Shown here: positions 32,746 through 42,234 of the stretch, one piece after another
Layout: each line of letters opens with the position of its first letter
Numbering within the stretch: the first letter of the stretch is position 1
Assembly (NCBI RefSeq): GCF_000633395.1
Contig: NZ_AYMU01000011.1
Coordinates: 310,001-374,000 of the forward strand
Source of the DNA: Pseudomonas sp. PH1b
GTDB lineage: Bacteria; Pseudomonadota; Gammaproteobacteria; Pseudomonadales; Pseudomonadaceae
DNA length: 64,000 nt
Direction: 5' to 3'
The notes under the pieces: generated by a model
Told to the model about the DNA's origin: nothing
The model's database searches: none
What the model saw: only the letters and a program-made list of their open reading frames with translations
Translations under genes and position numbers: made by a program

Positions 32746-34284
32746 TTAATGGCGCGCCAGGGCTGCAACAAACTCCGTACTGGGCATGGGCCTGCCAAAT
32801 AAATAACCTTGCAGGAAGTCCACCCCTTGGGCCGCCAGGTAGTCCCGCTGTTCGGCAGTTTCGATACCTTCGGCGACTATGCCCAGATCGAGTTTGCCCG
32901 AGAGTTCGATAATGCTCTCGAGTATATGCAGCGACAGCGCATCGGCACCGATCATGGCGACAAAACTCTGATCGATCTTCAAGTAGTCGACATTGAACTT
33001 GCGCAGGTAGCCCAGGCTGGAATGCCCGGTGCCGAAGTCGTCGATGGCAATCATCACCCCCAACTCCCGCAGTGCAGCAAACAATTGAAGAGTGGTGGGA
33101 GTGGGCTCGATCAGTTCGCGTTCGGTCAATTCCAGCACCAGCAGCACCTTGCCGGGCGGGAAGGCGGCGAGGAACTCCCTGCAGTCCTCCAGCAACTGCA
33201 GGTCCTGGCAGTGGCGGGCGGTGATGTTGATGCCGATGTGGAAGCCATCGATGAAATCCTGGGCGTGGGGAGCCAGGGCCTGCAGGGTTTGCTGCATCAG
33301 CGAGCGGGTCATGGGCACGATCAGCCCCGAGTGCTCGGCAAAGGGGATAAACAGGTCAGGGCGCACCAGCCCTTCTTTGGGGTGTTGCCAGCGCATCAGC
33401 ACTTCAATGCCGGCCCACTGCAGGGTGTCGCCGCGTACCACTGGCTGGAAGTAGGGAATGAACTCCTGGGCATCCAGTGCCCGGCGCAATTCATGGCTGG
33501 GAGAGGCAGAGCGCTTTTGCAGCCAGTGGGCGAGGACTCCGGCGCCAGCCCCGAGAAACACCAGCAGGCTGAACAACGCCGGGTACTGGCTCTTCATGTA
33601 CGCCCAGGTACTGCCCTCAGGGAATCCGGAACTGACGCTGTAGGGGTAGTGTGATGAGCTCAAGTGCTCGCTGGCCACCGCAGCCGGTGGTGGGCTGCCA
33701 TGGTAGACCCGGCCGTTCCTGGACAGCCAATGATCGCCTACCTGCAGCCGCAAATGGGCGAAGCGGCTGATCAGGCGCAGGGCATTGGTCAGGTGGTAGC
33801 CGTCGATGGTTGCCAGGACGGCGCGTTCGCCCTCACTCCAGCGATAGACCAGCAGCGCGGTATTGGGAGTGATCGGGTTGCCATCCATCAGCTTCAGGCG
33901 CCCATCGACGTAGTCCTCGGGGACAAGGGGCACCGGGTAGTTGCCCAGCAAGGAACTGCAATAGTTGCTGTTGCGCCACACCAGGTTGGTCGAACGCACG
34001 AAGGGCCGGCGGGTGACCTGCTCACGCAGGGCCAGTTGCCGCACCTCATCACAGTCCTGGCCGACCTGGGGCAGGAGGGCCCGGGCGGCGATATCGCTGT
34101 TGTCCAGCATCAGGTCGAACTGGCGAATGGCTTCCTCGGCGGTTTCCAGGCTGCTGCGCGTCAGCGCCCGTTCAGCCTGGGCATAGAGGATGACGGCGCC
34201 CAGCCCGATGGGGAGCAGTACCGCCAATAATGTCCAGAGTGTGCGGGTGGAGCGCTTCAGCGGACCTTTGGCGGTCAGGGGCAT
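32746..34284 (-). CDS. CSS-motif EAL cyclic-di-GMP phosphodiesterase
   Basis: The 512-residue inner-membrane protein has a membrane segment at about 16-36, a periplasmic domain carrying the CSS motif (NSNYCSSLLG), a second membrane segment at about 238-258, and a cytoplasmic EAL domain. In the domain the signature is EVLMRW rather than EALxRW; NITARH, ELTERELIE, IDDFGTGHSSLGYL, KIDQSFV and AEGIETAEQ are intact, so activity is likely. In E. coli, CSS-type PDEs are controlled by the redox state of the periplasmic Cys. It probably lowers c-di-GMP. Confidence 0.88.
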   Translation of the reverse strand: MPLTAKGPLKRSTRTLWTLLAVLLPIGLGAVILYAQAERALTRSSLETAEEAIRQFDLMLDNSDIAARALLPQVGQDCDEVRQLALREQVTRRPFVRSTNLVWRNSNYCSSLLGNYPVPLVPEDYVDGRLKLMDGNPITPNTALLVYRWSEGERAVLATIDGYHLTNALRLISRFAHLRLQVGDHWLSRNGRVYHGSPPPAAVASEHLSSSHYPYSVSSGFPEGSTWAYMKSQYPALFSLLVFLGAGAGVLAHWLQKRSASPSHELRRALDAQEFIPYFQPVVRGDTLQWAGIEVLMRWQHPKEGLVRPDLFIPFAEHSGLIVPMTRSLMQQTLQALAPHAQDFIDGFHIGINITARHCQDLQLLEDCREFLAAFPPGKVLLVLELTERELIEPTPTTLQLFAALRELGVMIAIDDFGTGHSSLGYLRKFNVDYLKIDQSFVAMIGADALSLHILESIIELSGKLDLGIVAEGIETAEQRDYLAAQGVDFLQGYLFGRPMPSTEFVAALARH

Positions 34285-34363
34285 GATCGGACCTGTGGCG
34301 GAGGGGGGAGGGAGCGCTGCAGATCGTCGTGGCGGGCACGGCGACGCCCTGGTGCGGTCCCGA

Positions 34364-35257
34364 TCATCGCAGGATAGTCGGCTTTGCGTGACGATACAGG
34401 CGTTGTGCGAGCTGGATGAAGCTCAGGGCCGCCGGCGATGACTGGCGCCGGTCCAGCACGGCGACTCCCACCTGGCGCTGCACGGCTGGCAGCAGGGCCT
34501 TGCTCAGGTAGCGGCGATCCGCGGCGGGTGGCAGCGACAGTTCGGCGACGATGCTCAAGGCATCGCCGCGGGCCACGGTTTCCAGGGTGCTGAGCAGCTG
34601 CGAGCAACGATAGCGGATGTTGGGGCTCAGGCCGGCGCCCGTGAACAGCCGAGTAACCAGTTCCGCCGAGCCCGCCTCGGTGAGCACAAAGGGGTCATGG
34701 CACAGTTGTTCCAGCCGCAGCTGTTGTTCCCCGGCCAGAGCGTGTCCCGCAGGAACCAGTGCCACGAGTTGATCCGCCACCAGGGCAAAGGTGTCGAAGC
34801 GTTCCTGGGGCAGTACCACGAAGCCCAGGTCGATGCGCCGTTCCTCGAGCCATTGCAGCACCTGGCGGTCCGGTCCTTCATCAATGTGGACCTCGATTCC
34901 AGGGTGTTCGCGACGGTACTCCTGGAGAATCCGCGGCAGCAGGTGCATGGAGGAGGTGGGCCCGAACGAGCCGATGCGCAAGGTGCCGCGCTTCATGCCC
35001 CGGGCGTCCGCGGCCTCCTGTTCCAGGGTGACTGCCAGGCCGAGCATGGCCCGGGCCCGCAACAGCAACTGCCGACCGATGTCGGTGAGTTCGACCTGGG
35101 CCTGATGCCGGCGAAACAACTCGACTCCCAGCTCCTGCTCCAGGGACTTGATGGCGTGGGACACCGCCGACTGGCTGATCCCCAGGCGTGTGGCGGCGCT
35201 GGTGAAGCCCTGGAGCTCCGCCACCCGGGAAAAGATCTCCAGTTGAGTCAGGGTCAT
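34364..35257 (-). CDS. LysR-family transcriptional regulator
   Basis: The 297-residue protein has the LysR winged helix-turn-helix at residues 1-60 (MTLTQLEIFSRVAELQGFTS, GISQSAVSHAIKSLEQEL) and a two-lobed periplasmic-binding-like effector domain (LRIGSFGPTSSMHLLPRIL, HIDEGPDRQVLQWLEERRIDLGF). It is divergent from the EamA transporter gene at 35342, a common pairing in which the regulator controls the exporter. The 84-bp gap includes GAG/CTC repeats that could be its operator. Confidence 0.88.
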   Translation of the reverse strand: MTLTQLEIFSRVAELQGFTSAATRLGISQSAVSHAIKSLEQELGVELFRRHQAQVELTDIGRQLLLRARAMLGLAVTLEQEAADARGMKRGTLRIGSFGPTSSMHLLPRILQEYRREHPGIEVHIDEGPDRQVLQWLEERRIDLGFVVLPQERFDTFALVADQLVALVPAGHALAGEQQLRLEQLCHDPFVLTEAGSAELVTRLFTGAGLSPNIRYRCSQLLSTLETVARGDALSIVAELSLPPAADRRYLSKALLPAVQRQVGVAVLDRRQSSPAALSFIQLAQRLYRHAKPTILR

Positions 35258-35341
35258 GAGTAAACGCTCATTTTACGATGATCGAGCATTAGACAAAGAA
35301 TAGCCGCGCAGCACAAATCCCACGTTTCAGAGCCGACGATC

Positions 35342-36298
35342 ATGAGTGAAATCCACCTCCGCAGGCCCTTGGCCACACACCACAGCGACCTCGGGGTCTA
35401 TTGCAAGCTGGTGACCGTGAGCCTGATCTGGGGCGGCACCTTCGTCGCCGGACGCTACCTGGCCGGCAGCCTTTCGCCCTTGCTGGCCGCCAGCCTGCGC
35501 TTTCTCCTGGCCAGCCTGGCCTTGCTCGGCTTCATGGCCGTGGCGCGCATCCCCCTGGCTCGGCCCAGCCTCCGGCAGTTCGGCCAACTGGCGCTGCTGG
35601 GGTTCTTTGGCATCTTCTTCTACAACCTGTGCTTCTTCCTCGGCCTGCAACAGATCAACGCTTCCCGGGCGTCGCTGATCGTGGCACTGAACCCCGCGGT
35701 GATCGCCCTGGCGTCCTGGGCCCTGTTCAAGGAAAGCCTCGGCCGGCGCAAGCTGCTGGGCATCGGCCTGTGCCTGGGGGGCGCAGCCCTGGTGATCTGC
35801 AGCCGCGATCCCGGGGCGCTGCTCGGACAGGCAGGCGGCTGGCGCGGCGACCTGCTGATTCTCGGCTGTGTCCTGGGTTGGGGGGTGTACTCGCTGTTCT
35901 CCAGGCGCCTCAATCAGAGCCTCGGCCCGCTGCAGACCGTTACCTACTCGATCCTCCTCGGCACCCTGATGCTGTGCGCAGCGACCCTGGCCCGGGGCGA
36001 ATTCGACCTGTCGGCCCTGGCTCGCCTGGGTCTGGCCCAGGGCCTGAGCCTGCTGTACCTGGGCGTGCTGGGTTCGGCCCTGGCCTACATCTGGTACTAC
36101 GACAGCCTGCGGCGGATCGGGGCCACCCGCTCAGGGGTGTTCATTGCCCTCAACCCCCTGACCGCGGTGATCCTCGGTGCGCTGTTGCTGGGGGAGCAGT
36201 TGAGCCTGGTGATGGGCCTGGGCGGCGCGCTGATCCTGGGGGGCATCTACCTGTGCAACAAACCCCTTGCAGGGGGAGCGGCAAAGGCGATTTTATAG
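35342..36298 (+). CDS. EamA/DMT-family transporter
   Basis: The 318-residue inner-membrane protein has ten hydrophobic segments in two homologous EamA halves (VSLIWGGTFVAGRYLAG in the first, GVYSLFSRRLNQSL in the second). DMT proteins of this type export amino acids or other metabolites. The gene is divergent from a LysR regulator, which probably controls it. The ATG follows a weak ribosome-binding site 84 bp from the regulator start. No substrate can be inferred. Confidence 0.85.
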   Translation: MSEIHLRRPLATHHSDLGVYCKLVTVSLIWGGTFVAGRYLAGSLSPLLAASLRFLLASLALLGFMAVARIPLARPSLRQFGQLALLGFFGIFFYNLCFFLGLQQINASRASLIVALNPAVIALASWALFKESLGRRKLLGIGLCLGGAALVICSRDPGALLGQAGGWRGDLLILGCVLGWGVYSLFSRRLNQSLGPLQTVTYSILLGTLMLCAATLARGEFDLSALARLGLAQGLSLLYLGVLGSALAYIWYYDSLRRIGATRSGVFIALNPLTAVILGALLLGEQLSLVMGLGGALILGGIYLCNKPLAGGAAKAIL

Positions 36299-36553
36299 AG
36301 AATGCGGACAAAGGCTTTTACGCTGTGTAGAATCCGGTTACGCATACAATAATAAAGTCTTCTGGCAGCAGAAGCCTCGTCCCCCAGCCTGTAAGCAAGA
36401 CAGGGTCGAAATGAAGATTCTCGGGTTCCAACTGATCTACGGTGACTTTCTCGCCCGCAGCGTGCGGGGCATTTCCTGTGCGCCACCCACTTTCCTCAGC
36501 ATTGATAGCAACTAACGATCCGTTAATTCTAAAAATATGATGAGGCGCCAACC

Positions 36554-37630
36554 ATGGCAGATATCTTCGAAAACCCAATGGGCCTGATGGGCTTTGAATT
36601 CATCGAATTCGCATCGCCTACCCCCAACACCCTCGAACCGATCTTCGAGATCATGGGTTTCACCAAAGTCGCGACCCATCGTTCAAAAGACGTGCATCTG
36701 TATCGCCAGGGTGCGATCAACCTGATCCTCAACAACGAGCCCCACAGCGTTGCCTCCTACTTCGCCGCGGAACATGGTCCGTCGGTGTGCGGCATGGCGT
36801 TCCGGGTCAAGGATTCGCAAAAGGCCTACAACCGGGCCCTGGAGCTCGGCGCCCAGCCGATTCACATTGAAACCGGCCCGATGGAACTGAACCTGCCGGC
36901 GATCAAGGGCATTGGCGGCGCGCCGCTGTACCTGATCGACCGTTTCGGCGAAGGCAGCTCGATCTACGACATCGACTTCGTGTTCATCGAAGGCGTGGAC
37001 CGCAACCCCAAGGGCGCGGGCCTGAAGATCATCGACCACCTGACCCACAACGTGTACCGCGGGCGCATGGCCTACTGGGCCGGCTTCTACGAGAAACTGT
37101 TCAACTTCCGCGAGATCCGCTACTTCGACATCAAGGGCGAATACACCGGCCTGACCTCCAAGGCCATGACCGCTCCTGACGGCATGATCCGCATTCCGCT
37201 GAACGAGGAATCGTCCAAGGGCGCCGGGCAGATCGAAGAGTTCCTGATGCAGTTCAACGGCGAGGGCATCCAGCACGTGGCCTTCCTCACCGATGATCTG
37301 GTCAAGACCTGGGATCAGTTGAAGAAGATCGGCATGCGCTTCATGACTGCGCCGCCCGAGACCTACTACGAAATGCTCGAAGGCCGTTTGCCGAACCATG
37401 GCGAGCCTGTCAACGAGCTGCAATCGCGGGGCATCCTGCTGGACGGTTCCTCGGAAGCCGGCGACAAGCGCCTGCTGCTGCAGATCTTCTCGGAAACCCT
37501 GATGGGCCCGGTGTTCTTCGAATTCATCCAGCGTAAAGGCGACGATGGTTTCGGCGAGGGCAACTTCAAGGCACTGTTCGAATCGATCGAACGCGACCAG
37601 GTACGTCGCGGTGTACTGGCCACCGAGTAA
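36554..37630 (+). CDS. hppD: 4-Hydroxyphenylpyruvate dioxygenase
   Basis: The 358-residue non-heme iron enzyme converts 4-hydroxyphenylpyruvate to homogentisate in tyrosine breakdown. It has two VOC-type halves; the iron ligands lie in the second: His in IDHLTHNVYRGRM, His in IQHVAFLTDD and Glu in GPVFFEFIQRKGDDG. The C-terminal GFGEGNFKALFESIERDQ helix that gates the active site is complete. The length of 358 equals the well-studied P. fluorescens enzyme. It is monocistronic, with a terminator 25 bp after the stop and the hpaR regulator just downstream. Confidence 0.95.
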   Translation: MADIFENPMGLMGFEFIEFASPTPNTLEPIFEIMGFTKVATHRSKDVHLYRQGAINLILNNEPHSVASYFAAEHGPSVCGMAFRVKDSQKAYNRALELGAQPIHIETGPMELNLPAIKGIGGAPLYLIDRFGEGSSIYDIDFVFIEGVDRNPKGAGLKIIDHLTHNVYRGRMAYWAGFYEKLFNFREIRYFDIKGEYTGLTSKAMTAPDGMIRIPLNEESSKGAGQIEEFLMQFNGEGIQHVAFLTDDLVKTWDQLKKIGMRFMTAPPETYYEMLEGRLPNHGEPVNELQSRGILLDGSSEAGDKRLLLQIFSETLMGPVFFEFIQRKGDDGFGEGNFKALFESIERDQVRRGVLATE

Positions 37631-37653
37631 CCCCCGGCGCGCTTGAACACTCG

Positions 37654-37687
37654 GCCCGATCAGGCCTCGCCTGATCGGGCTTTGTTT
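37654..37687 (+). terminator. Intrinsic terminator after hppD
   Basis: The stem GCCCGATCAGGC (37654-37665) / GCCTGATCGGGC (37669-37680), with a three-base loop and TTTGTTTT after it, separates hppD from hpaR. Confidence 0.92.
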
Positions 37688-37707
37688 TGCCTGTCGGTTG
37701 GCGATTG

Positions 37708-37721
37708 TGAATGTGTTAATG
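37708..37721. promoter_or_regulatory. HpaR-like box upstream of hpaR
   Basis: TGAATGTGTTAATG closely resembles the two boxes in front of hpaG1 (GTTAATGTGTTAAC and TTTAATATGTTAAC). It lies about 40 bp before the hpaR start, where a repressor would block its own promoter. Autoregulation is inferred. Confidence 0.6.
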
Positions 37722-37759
37722 TTTGCGCCTTTGTTTCCCAGCCTTTGACCGACGCCTCG

Positions 37760-38182
37760 ATGAAAACACCCAGACCTTCCCTGACCCTGACCCTGCTACA
37801 GGCCCGTGAGGCCGCCATGGCGTTTTTTCGCCCGTCCCTGAACCAGCACGACCTGACCGAGCAGCAATGGCGGGTGATCCGCATCCTGCGCCAGAACGGC
37901 GAACTGGAGAGCCATCAACTGGCGAAGATGGCCTGCATCCTGCCGCCGAGCATGACCGGCGTGCTGACCCGCCTGGAGCGGGACGAGTACGTCAGCCGGC
38001 GCAAGTCGCCGGAAGACCAGCGCCGGCTGTTCATCACCCTGACCGACAAGGGCCAGGCGTGCTTCGAGTCCATGAGCGGCGACATGGAGATCAATTACCA
38101 GAAGATCCAGCAGCAGTTTGGCGAAGACAAGATGCAAGCGCTGCTGGCCCTGCTCAACGAGCTGAAACAGATCAAGCCCTGA
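37760..38182 (+). CDS. hpaR: MarR-family repressor of homoprotocatechuate degradation
   Basis: From MKTPRPSLTLTLLQAREAAM the 140-residue protein has the MarR winged helix: LTEQQWRVIRILRQNGELE, QLAKMACILPPSMTGVLTRLE, and the wing RRKSPEDQRRLFITLTDKG. The sequence is close to HpaR/HpcR, which represses the hpa meta-cleavage operon until homoprotocatechuate pathway compounds bind. The hpa operon itself starts 17 kb away, but matching boxes exist in both places. In-frame upstream codons to 37643 overlap the terminator and are not used. Confidence 0.88.
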   Translation: MKTPRPSLTLTLLQAREAAMAFFRPSLNQHDLTEQQWRVIRILRQNGELESHQLAKMACILPPSMTGVLTRLERDEYVSRRKSPEDQRRLFITLTDKGQACFESMSGDMEINYQKIQQQFGEDKMQALLALLNELKQIKP

Positions 38183-38355
38183 GCCAGGGTGTGTTGAGGG
38201 CATTGGCCGCGGCATCGATGGGCAATGCACCGCTTGCCTCGGCCTCATCGGCGACTGCCGCCTGTGGCAGCGCACACCGAAGGGGATCTAGCGGTGCTGG
38301 ACCTGACGTCCCGGCGACCTCGGCCGCAGGGCTTGCCCGATCAACGTGGCGTGGC

Positions 38356-39237
38356 TCAGTGCCGGCGCTGTCGCAGCAGGTGGCGCACGCCCTCAAGCAC
38401 CAGCACCACCACCGCCAGCCAGATCGGCACATAGGTCAGCCATTCCCCGGCCTTGATGCTTTCTCCCAGCAACAGCGCCACCAGCAGTAGCAACACCGGC
38501 TCCACATAGCTGAGCAGGCCGAACAGGCTGAACGCCAACTGACGGCTGGCGATGATGTAGCACACCAGCGCCGAGGCGCTGATCACCCCGAGCAAGGGAA
38601 TCAGCAGGTACAGCCCGGGATGGCTGTCGAGCACGGCAAACCCTTGTTCGCCACTTTGTACGAACCACAGCGCCACCGGGATCAGCAGCGCCATGTCCAG
38701 CCACAGGCCGCCGAGGTGATCGGTGCCCAGGCGCCGGCGCAGAATGAAATACAGCGGGTAGCCCACGGCTACCACCAGGGTCGCCCAGGAAAAACTGCCG
38801 ACCTGGTACAGCTCGTTGAGCACGCCGATGCAGGCCAGCACCGCGGCAACCTTCTGCAAGCGCGAAAGGCGTTCGCCATAAACGATGCGTCCGGTCAGGA
38901 CCATGGTCAGGGGCAGCAGGAAATAGCCCTGGGACACATCCAGGCTGTGGCCGTTGAGCGGGGCCCACATGAACAGCCAGAGCTGTACCCCCACCAGCGC
39001 CGAGGACAGCAGCAACGCCAGGCACAGCAACGGTTTGCCCAGCACCCGGCGCAACACCTCGCCGACCCGGTACCACTCGCCGCTGAACAGCATGAACAGG
39101 GTCATGCAGGGCAGGGTGAGCAGCATCCGCCAGCCGAAGATCTCCACCCCGGTCAGGGGCGTCAGCAGCGAGGTGTAGAAATACATGACGGCGAACAGCA
39201 CCGACGCCAGAACCGATAACCCAATACCTTTAGACAC
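38356..39237 (-). CDS. rarD: RarD-like EamA transporter
   Basis: The protein has about ten membrane segments and follows the RarD type: SKGIGLSVLASVLFAVMYFY, GVEIFGWRMLLTLPCMTLF, VSQGYFLLPLTMVLTGRI, and WATLVVAVGYPLYFILRRRLG. RarD proteins are DMT-superfamily members linked to chloramphenicol sensitivity or metabolite export. The GTG at 39237 (VSKGIGLS) fits the family start better than the ATG at 39276. This gives 293 residues. It is monocistronic, upstream of a 200-bp spacer. Confidence 0.82.
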   Translation of the reverse strand: MSKGIGLSVLASVLFAVMYFYTSLLTPLTGVEIFGWRMLLTLPCMTLFMLFSGEWYRVGEVLRRVLGKPLLCLALLLSSALVGVQLWLFMWAPLNGHSLDVSQGYFLLPLTMVLTGRIVYGERLSRLQKVAAVLACIGVLNELYQVGSFSWATLVVAVGYPLYFILRRRLGTDHLGGLWLDMALLIPVALWFVQSGEQGFAVLDSHPGLYLLIPLLGVISASALVCYIIASRQLAFSLFGLLSYVEPVLLLLVALLLGESIKAGEWLTYVPIWLAVVVLVLEGVRHLLRQRRH

Positions 39238-39444
39238 ACTGTCCTCATATGACCCGAACGCTCGGGATGCACGCAAAAAATGGAGGGAGTGAAGCGAGGG
39301 GGGGAATATAGAGGGTTTGGCCCGAGATTTTTGCTCTGTTTACGACATCCCCGCGGGATATTTTCTCGTTTGTGGCCAAAGCGCGCTCAATCCCGCGGGC
39401 CCGGAGAGCGGTGGCAGGCGCCTTTGCGCCCCCACCGCCAGTCT

Positions 39445-40458
39445 TCAGTCCAGGCGAGGAAAACGTCCGCTGACAAAATGGCTGACGTCGTTGAAGCCCG
39501 GGGTCGAGGCATGGCCCGGGGTCACCAGGGCATCGATGAAGGCCTCGTCCGCGGCGCTGATCTGCACCTCCAGGGCCCGGGTGTAGGCGTCCCACTGGGC
39601 TTCGGTGCGCGGGCCGACGATGGCCGAGCTCACCGCCTGGTTGTTCAGCACCCAGGCAATGGCGAACTCGATGATGCCGACCCCGCGTTCCTGGGTGTAT
39701 TGCTGGATCTGCTGGGCGATGCGCAGGGATTCGACCCGCCATTCGGTCTCCAGGATGCGCTTGTCCTGGCGCCCGGCGCGGCTGGCGCTGTCCGGGGCCA
39801 CGTCCGGCGCGTACTTGCCGCTGAGCACGCCCCGGGCCAGGGGGCTGTAGGGCACCACGCCCAGGCCAAAGGCCCTGGCCGCGGTGATCTGTTCGCTCTC
39901 GGCCTGGCGATTGACGATGTTGTACAGCGGCTGGCTGATTACCGGGCGGTCCACCCCCAGCTGGTCGGCGAGGCGAATCGCTTCGGCAATCCGCCAGCCG
40001 CGGTAGTTGGACAGCCCCCAGTAGCGGATCTTGCCCTGGCGCAGCAGATCGCCGATGGCCGAGATGCTCACCTCCAGTGGGGTGTCGTGGTCTTCGCGGT
40101 GCAGGTAGTAGATGTCCAGGTAGTCGGTGCCCAGGCGGGTCAGGCTGGCGTTGATGCCGTTGAAAATGTGCTTGCGACTCAGGCCGCTACGATTGGGCAC
40201 GCCGTCCGCCGGGCCGAAACCGACCTTGGACGCCAGCACCCATTCATGGCGGTGGCGGGCGATCGCCTCGCCGACGATCTCCTCGGAGCGGCCCTGGGTG
40301 TAGACGTCGGCGGTGTCGATGAAATTGATCCCCTGGTCCCAGGCCTTGTCGATGATGCGCAGCGAGTCTTCGGTACTGGTCTGCTCACCGAACATCATGG
40401 TACCCAGGGTCAGGCTGGAGACCTTGAGGCCGGAACGGCCGAGGAGGCGATAGCTCAT
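39445..40458 (-). CDS. Aldo-keto reductase
   Basis: The 337-residue TIM-barrel enzyme starts MSYRLLGRSGLKVSSLTLGT. It has the catalytic tetrad neighbourhood: FIDTADVYTQGRSEE (Asp and Tyr), the Lys in WVLASKVGFG, and the His in YLDIYYLHREDHDTPLE. The NADPH segment SSAIVGPRTEAQ is close to the C-terminus. The subfamily resembles YajO/Tas-like or potassium-channel-beta-like reductases. It uses NADPH to reduce aldehydes or ketones; the substrate is unknown. A broken LysR gene lies directly upstream on the same strand. Confidence 0.88.
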   Translation of the reverse strand: MSYRLLGRSGLKVSSLTLGTMMFGEQTSTEDSLRIIDKAWDQGINFIDTADVYTQGRSEEIVGEAIARHRHEWVLASKVGFGPADGVPNRSGLSRKHIFNGINASLTRLGTDYLDIYYLHREDHDTPLEVSISAIGDLLRQGKIRYWGLSNYRGWRIAEAIRLADQLGVDRPVISQPLYNIVNRQAESEQITAARAFGLGVVPYSPLARGVLSGKYAPDVAPDSASRAGRQDKRILETEWRVESLRIAQQIQQYTQERGVGIIEFAIAWVLNNQAVSSAIVGPRTEAQWDAYTRALEVQISAADEAFIDALVTPGHASTPGFNDVSHFVSGRFPRLD

Positions 40459-40552
40459 GGGCGAAATCCTTGTGCTAGAGGGGTGGCCAGGGGATTTCCG
40501 GCCATCGGGACCGACCATCAGATACCACAACACCCCGGTTCGGCAATGCCTG

Positions 40553-41402
40553 TCATGGACACAGTGCCTGGCAGCGCTGCGCCACGAAGCCATGCAGCAG
40601 GCGCACCCGTTCGGAAACCTGCAGGCGGTGCGGGCACAGCAGGTTGAACGGCGCCAGCTCCCCTTGCCAGTGCCCCAGTACCGCCACCAGGCGCCCGGCG
40701 CGCAGGTCCTCGGCCACATCCAGCCGGGCCTTGTAGACGATGCCATGGCCGGCCAGGGCCCAGCGCCGGGCCACCTCGCCGTCGTCGCACAGGTAATCGC
40801 CGCGCACGGTGATTTCACGGGTTTCCTCGCCACGGCTGAACCGCCAGCTGTCATAGGGGCGGCCGTTGCGCAGGTAGAGCAGGGCGCTGTGCCGGGACAG
40901 GTCCTCGGGGGCCTTGGGCATGCCGCAGCGAGCCAGGTACTGCGGGCTGGCACAGGCGACACGACGGTGCTCGGGAAGGATCGGCAGGGCCACCAGGCTC
41001 GAATCCTCGGGCACGCCAAAGCGCAGGGCGACGTCCACGGTGTCGCGAAACAGATCGGCATGGCGATCGTTGAGTCGCAATTGCAGGCGCAGTTGCGGGT
41101 GCTCGCCCTTGAACTCATCAAGCCAGGACAGTAGGACATTGCGGCCGAAATCCGAGGGCGCCGACAGCATCGGCCAGGGTGGCCAGGGCCAGGCGCACGC
41201 TTTCCAGGTAGCGGCGGCCTTCCTCGGTCAAGCGCATGCTGCGGGTGGAGCGTGCCAGCAGGCGGCTTCCGAGCCGGGTTTCCAGGCGCTTGAGGGCGAT
41301 GCTGGCCGCTGCGGCGGTCATGCCGAGGGAGCGGGCAGCGGCGGAAATGCTGCCGGCGTCGGCGGTGCGCACGAAGATTTCCAGGTCGAGGATCGAGCTC
41401 AT
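40553..41402 (-). pseudogene. LysR-family regulator disrupted by an out-of-frame deletion
   Basis: Read on the minus strand, the gene starts MSSILDLEIFVRTADAGSIS and has a full helix-turn-helix through RRYLESVRLALATLAD (41402 to about 41165). The effector domain resumes in another frame with LSAPSDFGRNVLLSWLDEF and continues to 40553. In intact homologues a linker of about 20 residues (of the E-Q-A-L...L-x-G-x-L-x-LSAP type) lies between these two parts; it is absent, and the frame is shifted. The first frame ends at a stop near 41118. A fragment starting at ATG 41170 could still give a lone effector domain, but the regulator is inferred to be inactive. Confidence 0.8.
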
Positions 41403-41502
41403 TGATAAAAATCCTTTAAAGATCATTGCGTTTTAACGGGGTTTTTCCTCGATTGGCAAGCAGTGAAGATGCAATCCTTCTTACTTGCAGCAGGTGATCA
41501 GC

Positions 41503-42234
41503 ATGAATTCTTCCCCCTCAAACTTGCACCAGCAGACCCTGGTGGTGATCGGTGCCGGGAGCGGTATTGGCGCCGCCGTGGCGCGTCAGGCTGCGGCTCG
41601 CGGGGCGCGGGTGGTGCTGGCTGGGCGCCGTCTTGAGGCCTTGCAACAGCAGCAGGCGCAACTGCCGGACTCGGCCCGCAGCCTGGCGGTGGATATCACC
41701 GATGCCGATAGCCTCCAGGCGCTGTTTCGCGCGGTGGGTCCTTTCGACCACCTGGTGATCAGCGCCGGTCCGGCCATCGACGCCAAACCCCTGGCGCAGA
41801 CGGGGCTGCTGGAGGCCCAGCAGGCCTTCGAGGTGAAGTTCTGGGGGGCATGGCGCGCGGTCCAGGCGGCGCTGCCGTACCTGGCCGCCCAAGGCAGCAT
41901 CACCCTGACCTCGGGGTTGCTGTCGCGCAAGAGGGTCCCCGGGCAAGTGCTCAAGACCACCCTCAATGCCGCGCTGGAGGCCCTGGGCAAGCACCTGGCC
42001 AAGGAGCTGGCACCGCGCCGGGTGAATGTCATCAGCCCCGGGGTCACCGATACCGAGGCTTATGCCGGCCTGCCCGAGGAACAGCGTGCAGCGATGTTCG
42101 CTCGCACCGCGGCGAGCCTGCCCGTGGGCCGCGTCGGCCACGCCGATGAGGTCGCGGCGGCCTTTCTCCTGGCCATGGAGAACGGCTTCATCAGCGGCAG
42201 TCTGATCGATGTCGATGGCGGAGGTCTGTTATGA
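41503..42234 (+). CDS. SDR-family protein lacking the catalytic Tyr-Lys pair
   Basis: The 243-residue protein has an SDR cofactor site (VVIGAGSGIGAAVARQ, around residues 15-29), the AGRRLEAL turn and a good C-terminal SLIDVDGGGLL. Ser137 is present (TLTSGLL), but at the places of the usual YxxxK catalytic pair there are Leu150 and Leu154 (VPGQVLKTTLNAAL). Catalysis by the classic SDR route is therefore unlikely, unless another residue substitutes. The ATG at 41503 is chosen over an upstream in-frame TTG. The stop overlaps the following VOC gene (ATGA), so the two act together. Confidence 0.8.
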   Translation: MNSSPSNLHQQTLVVIGAGSGIGAAVARQAAARGARVVLAGRRLEALQQQQAQLPDSARSLAVDITDADSLQALFRAVGPFDHLVISAGPAIDAKPLAQTGLLEAQQAFEVKFWGAWRAVQAALPYLAAQGSITLTSGLLSRKRVPGQVLKTTLNAALEALGKHLAKELAPRRVNVISPGVTDTEAYAGLPEEQRAAMFARTAASLPVGRVGHADEVAAAFLLAMENGFISGSLIDVDGGGLL

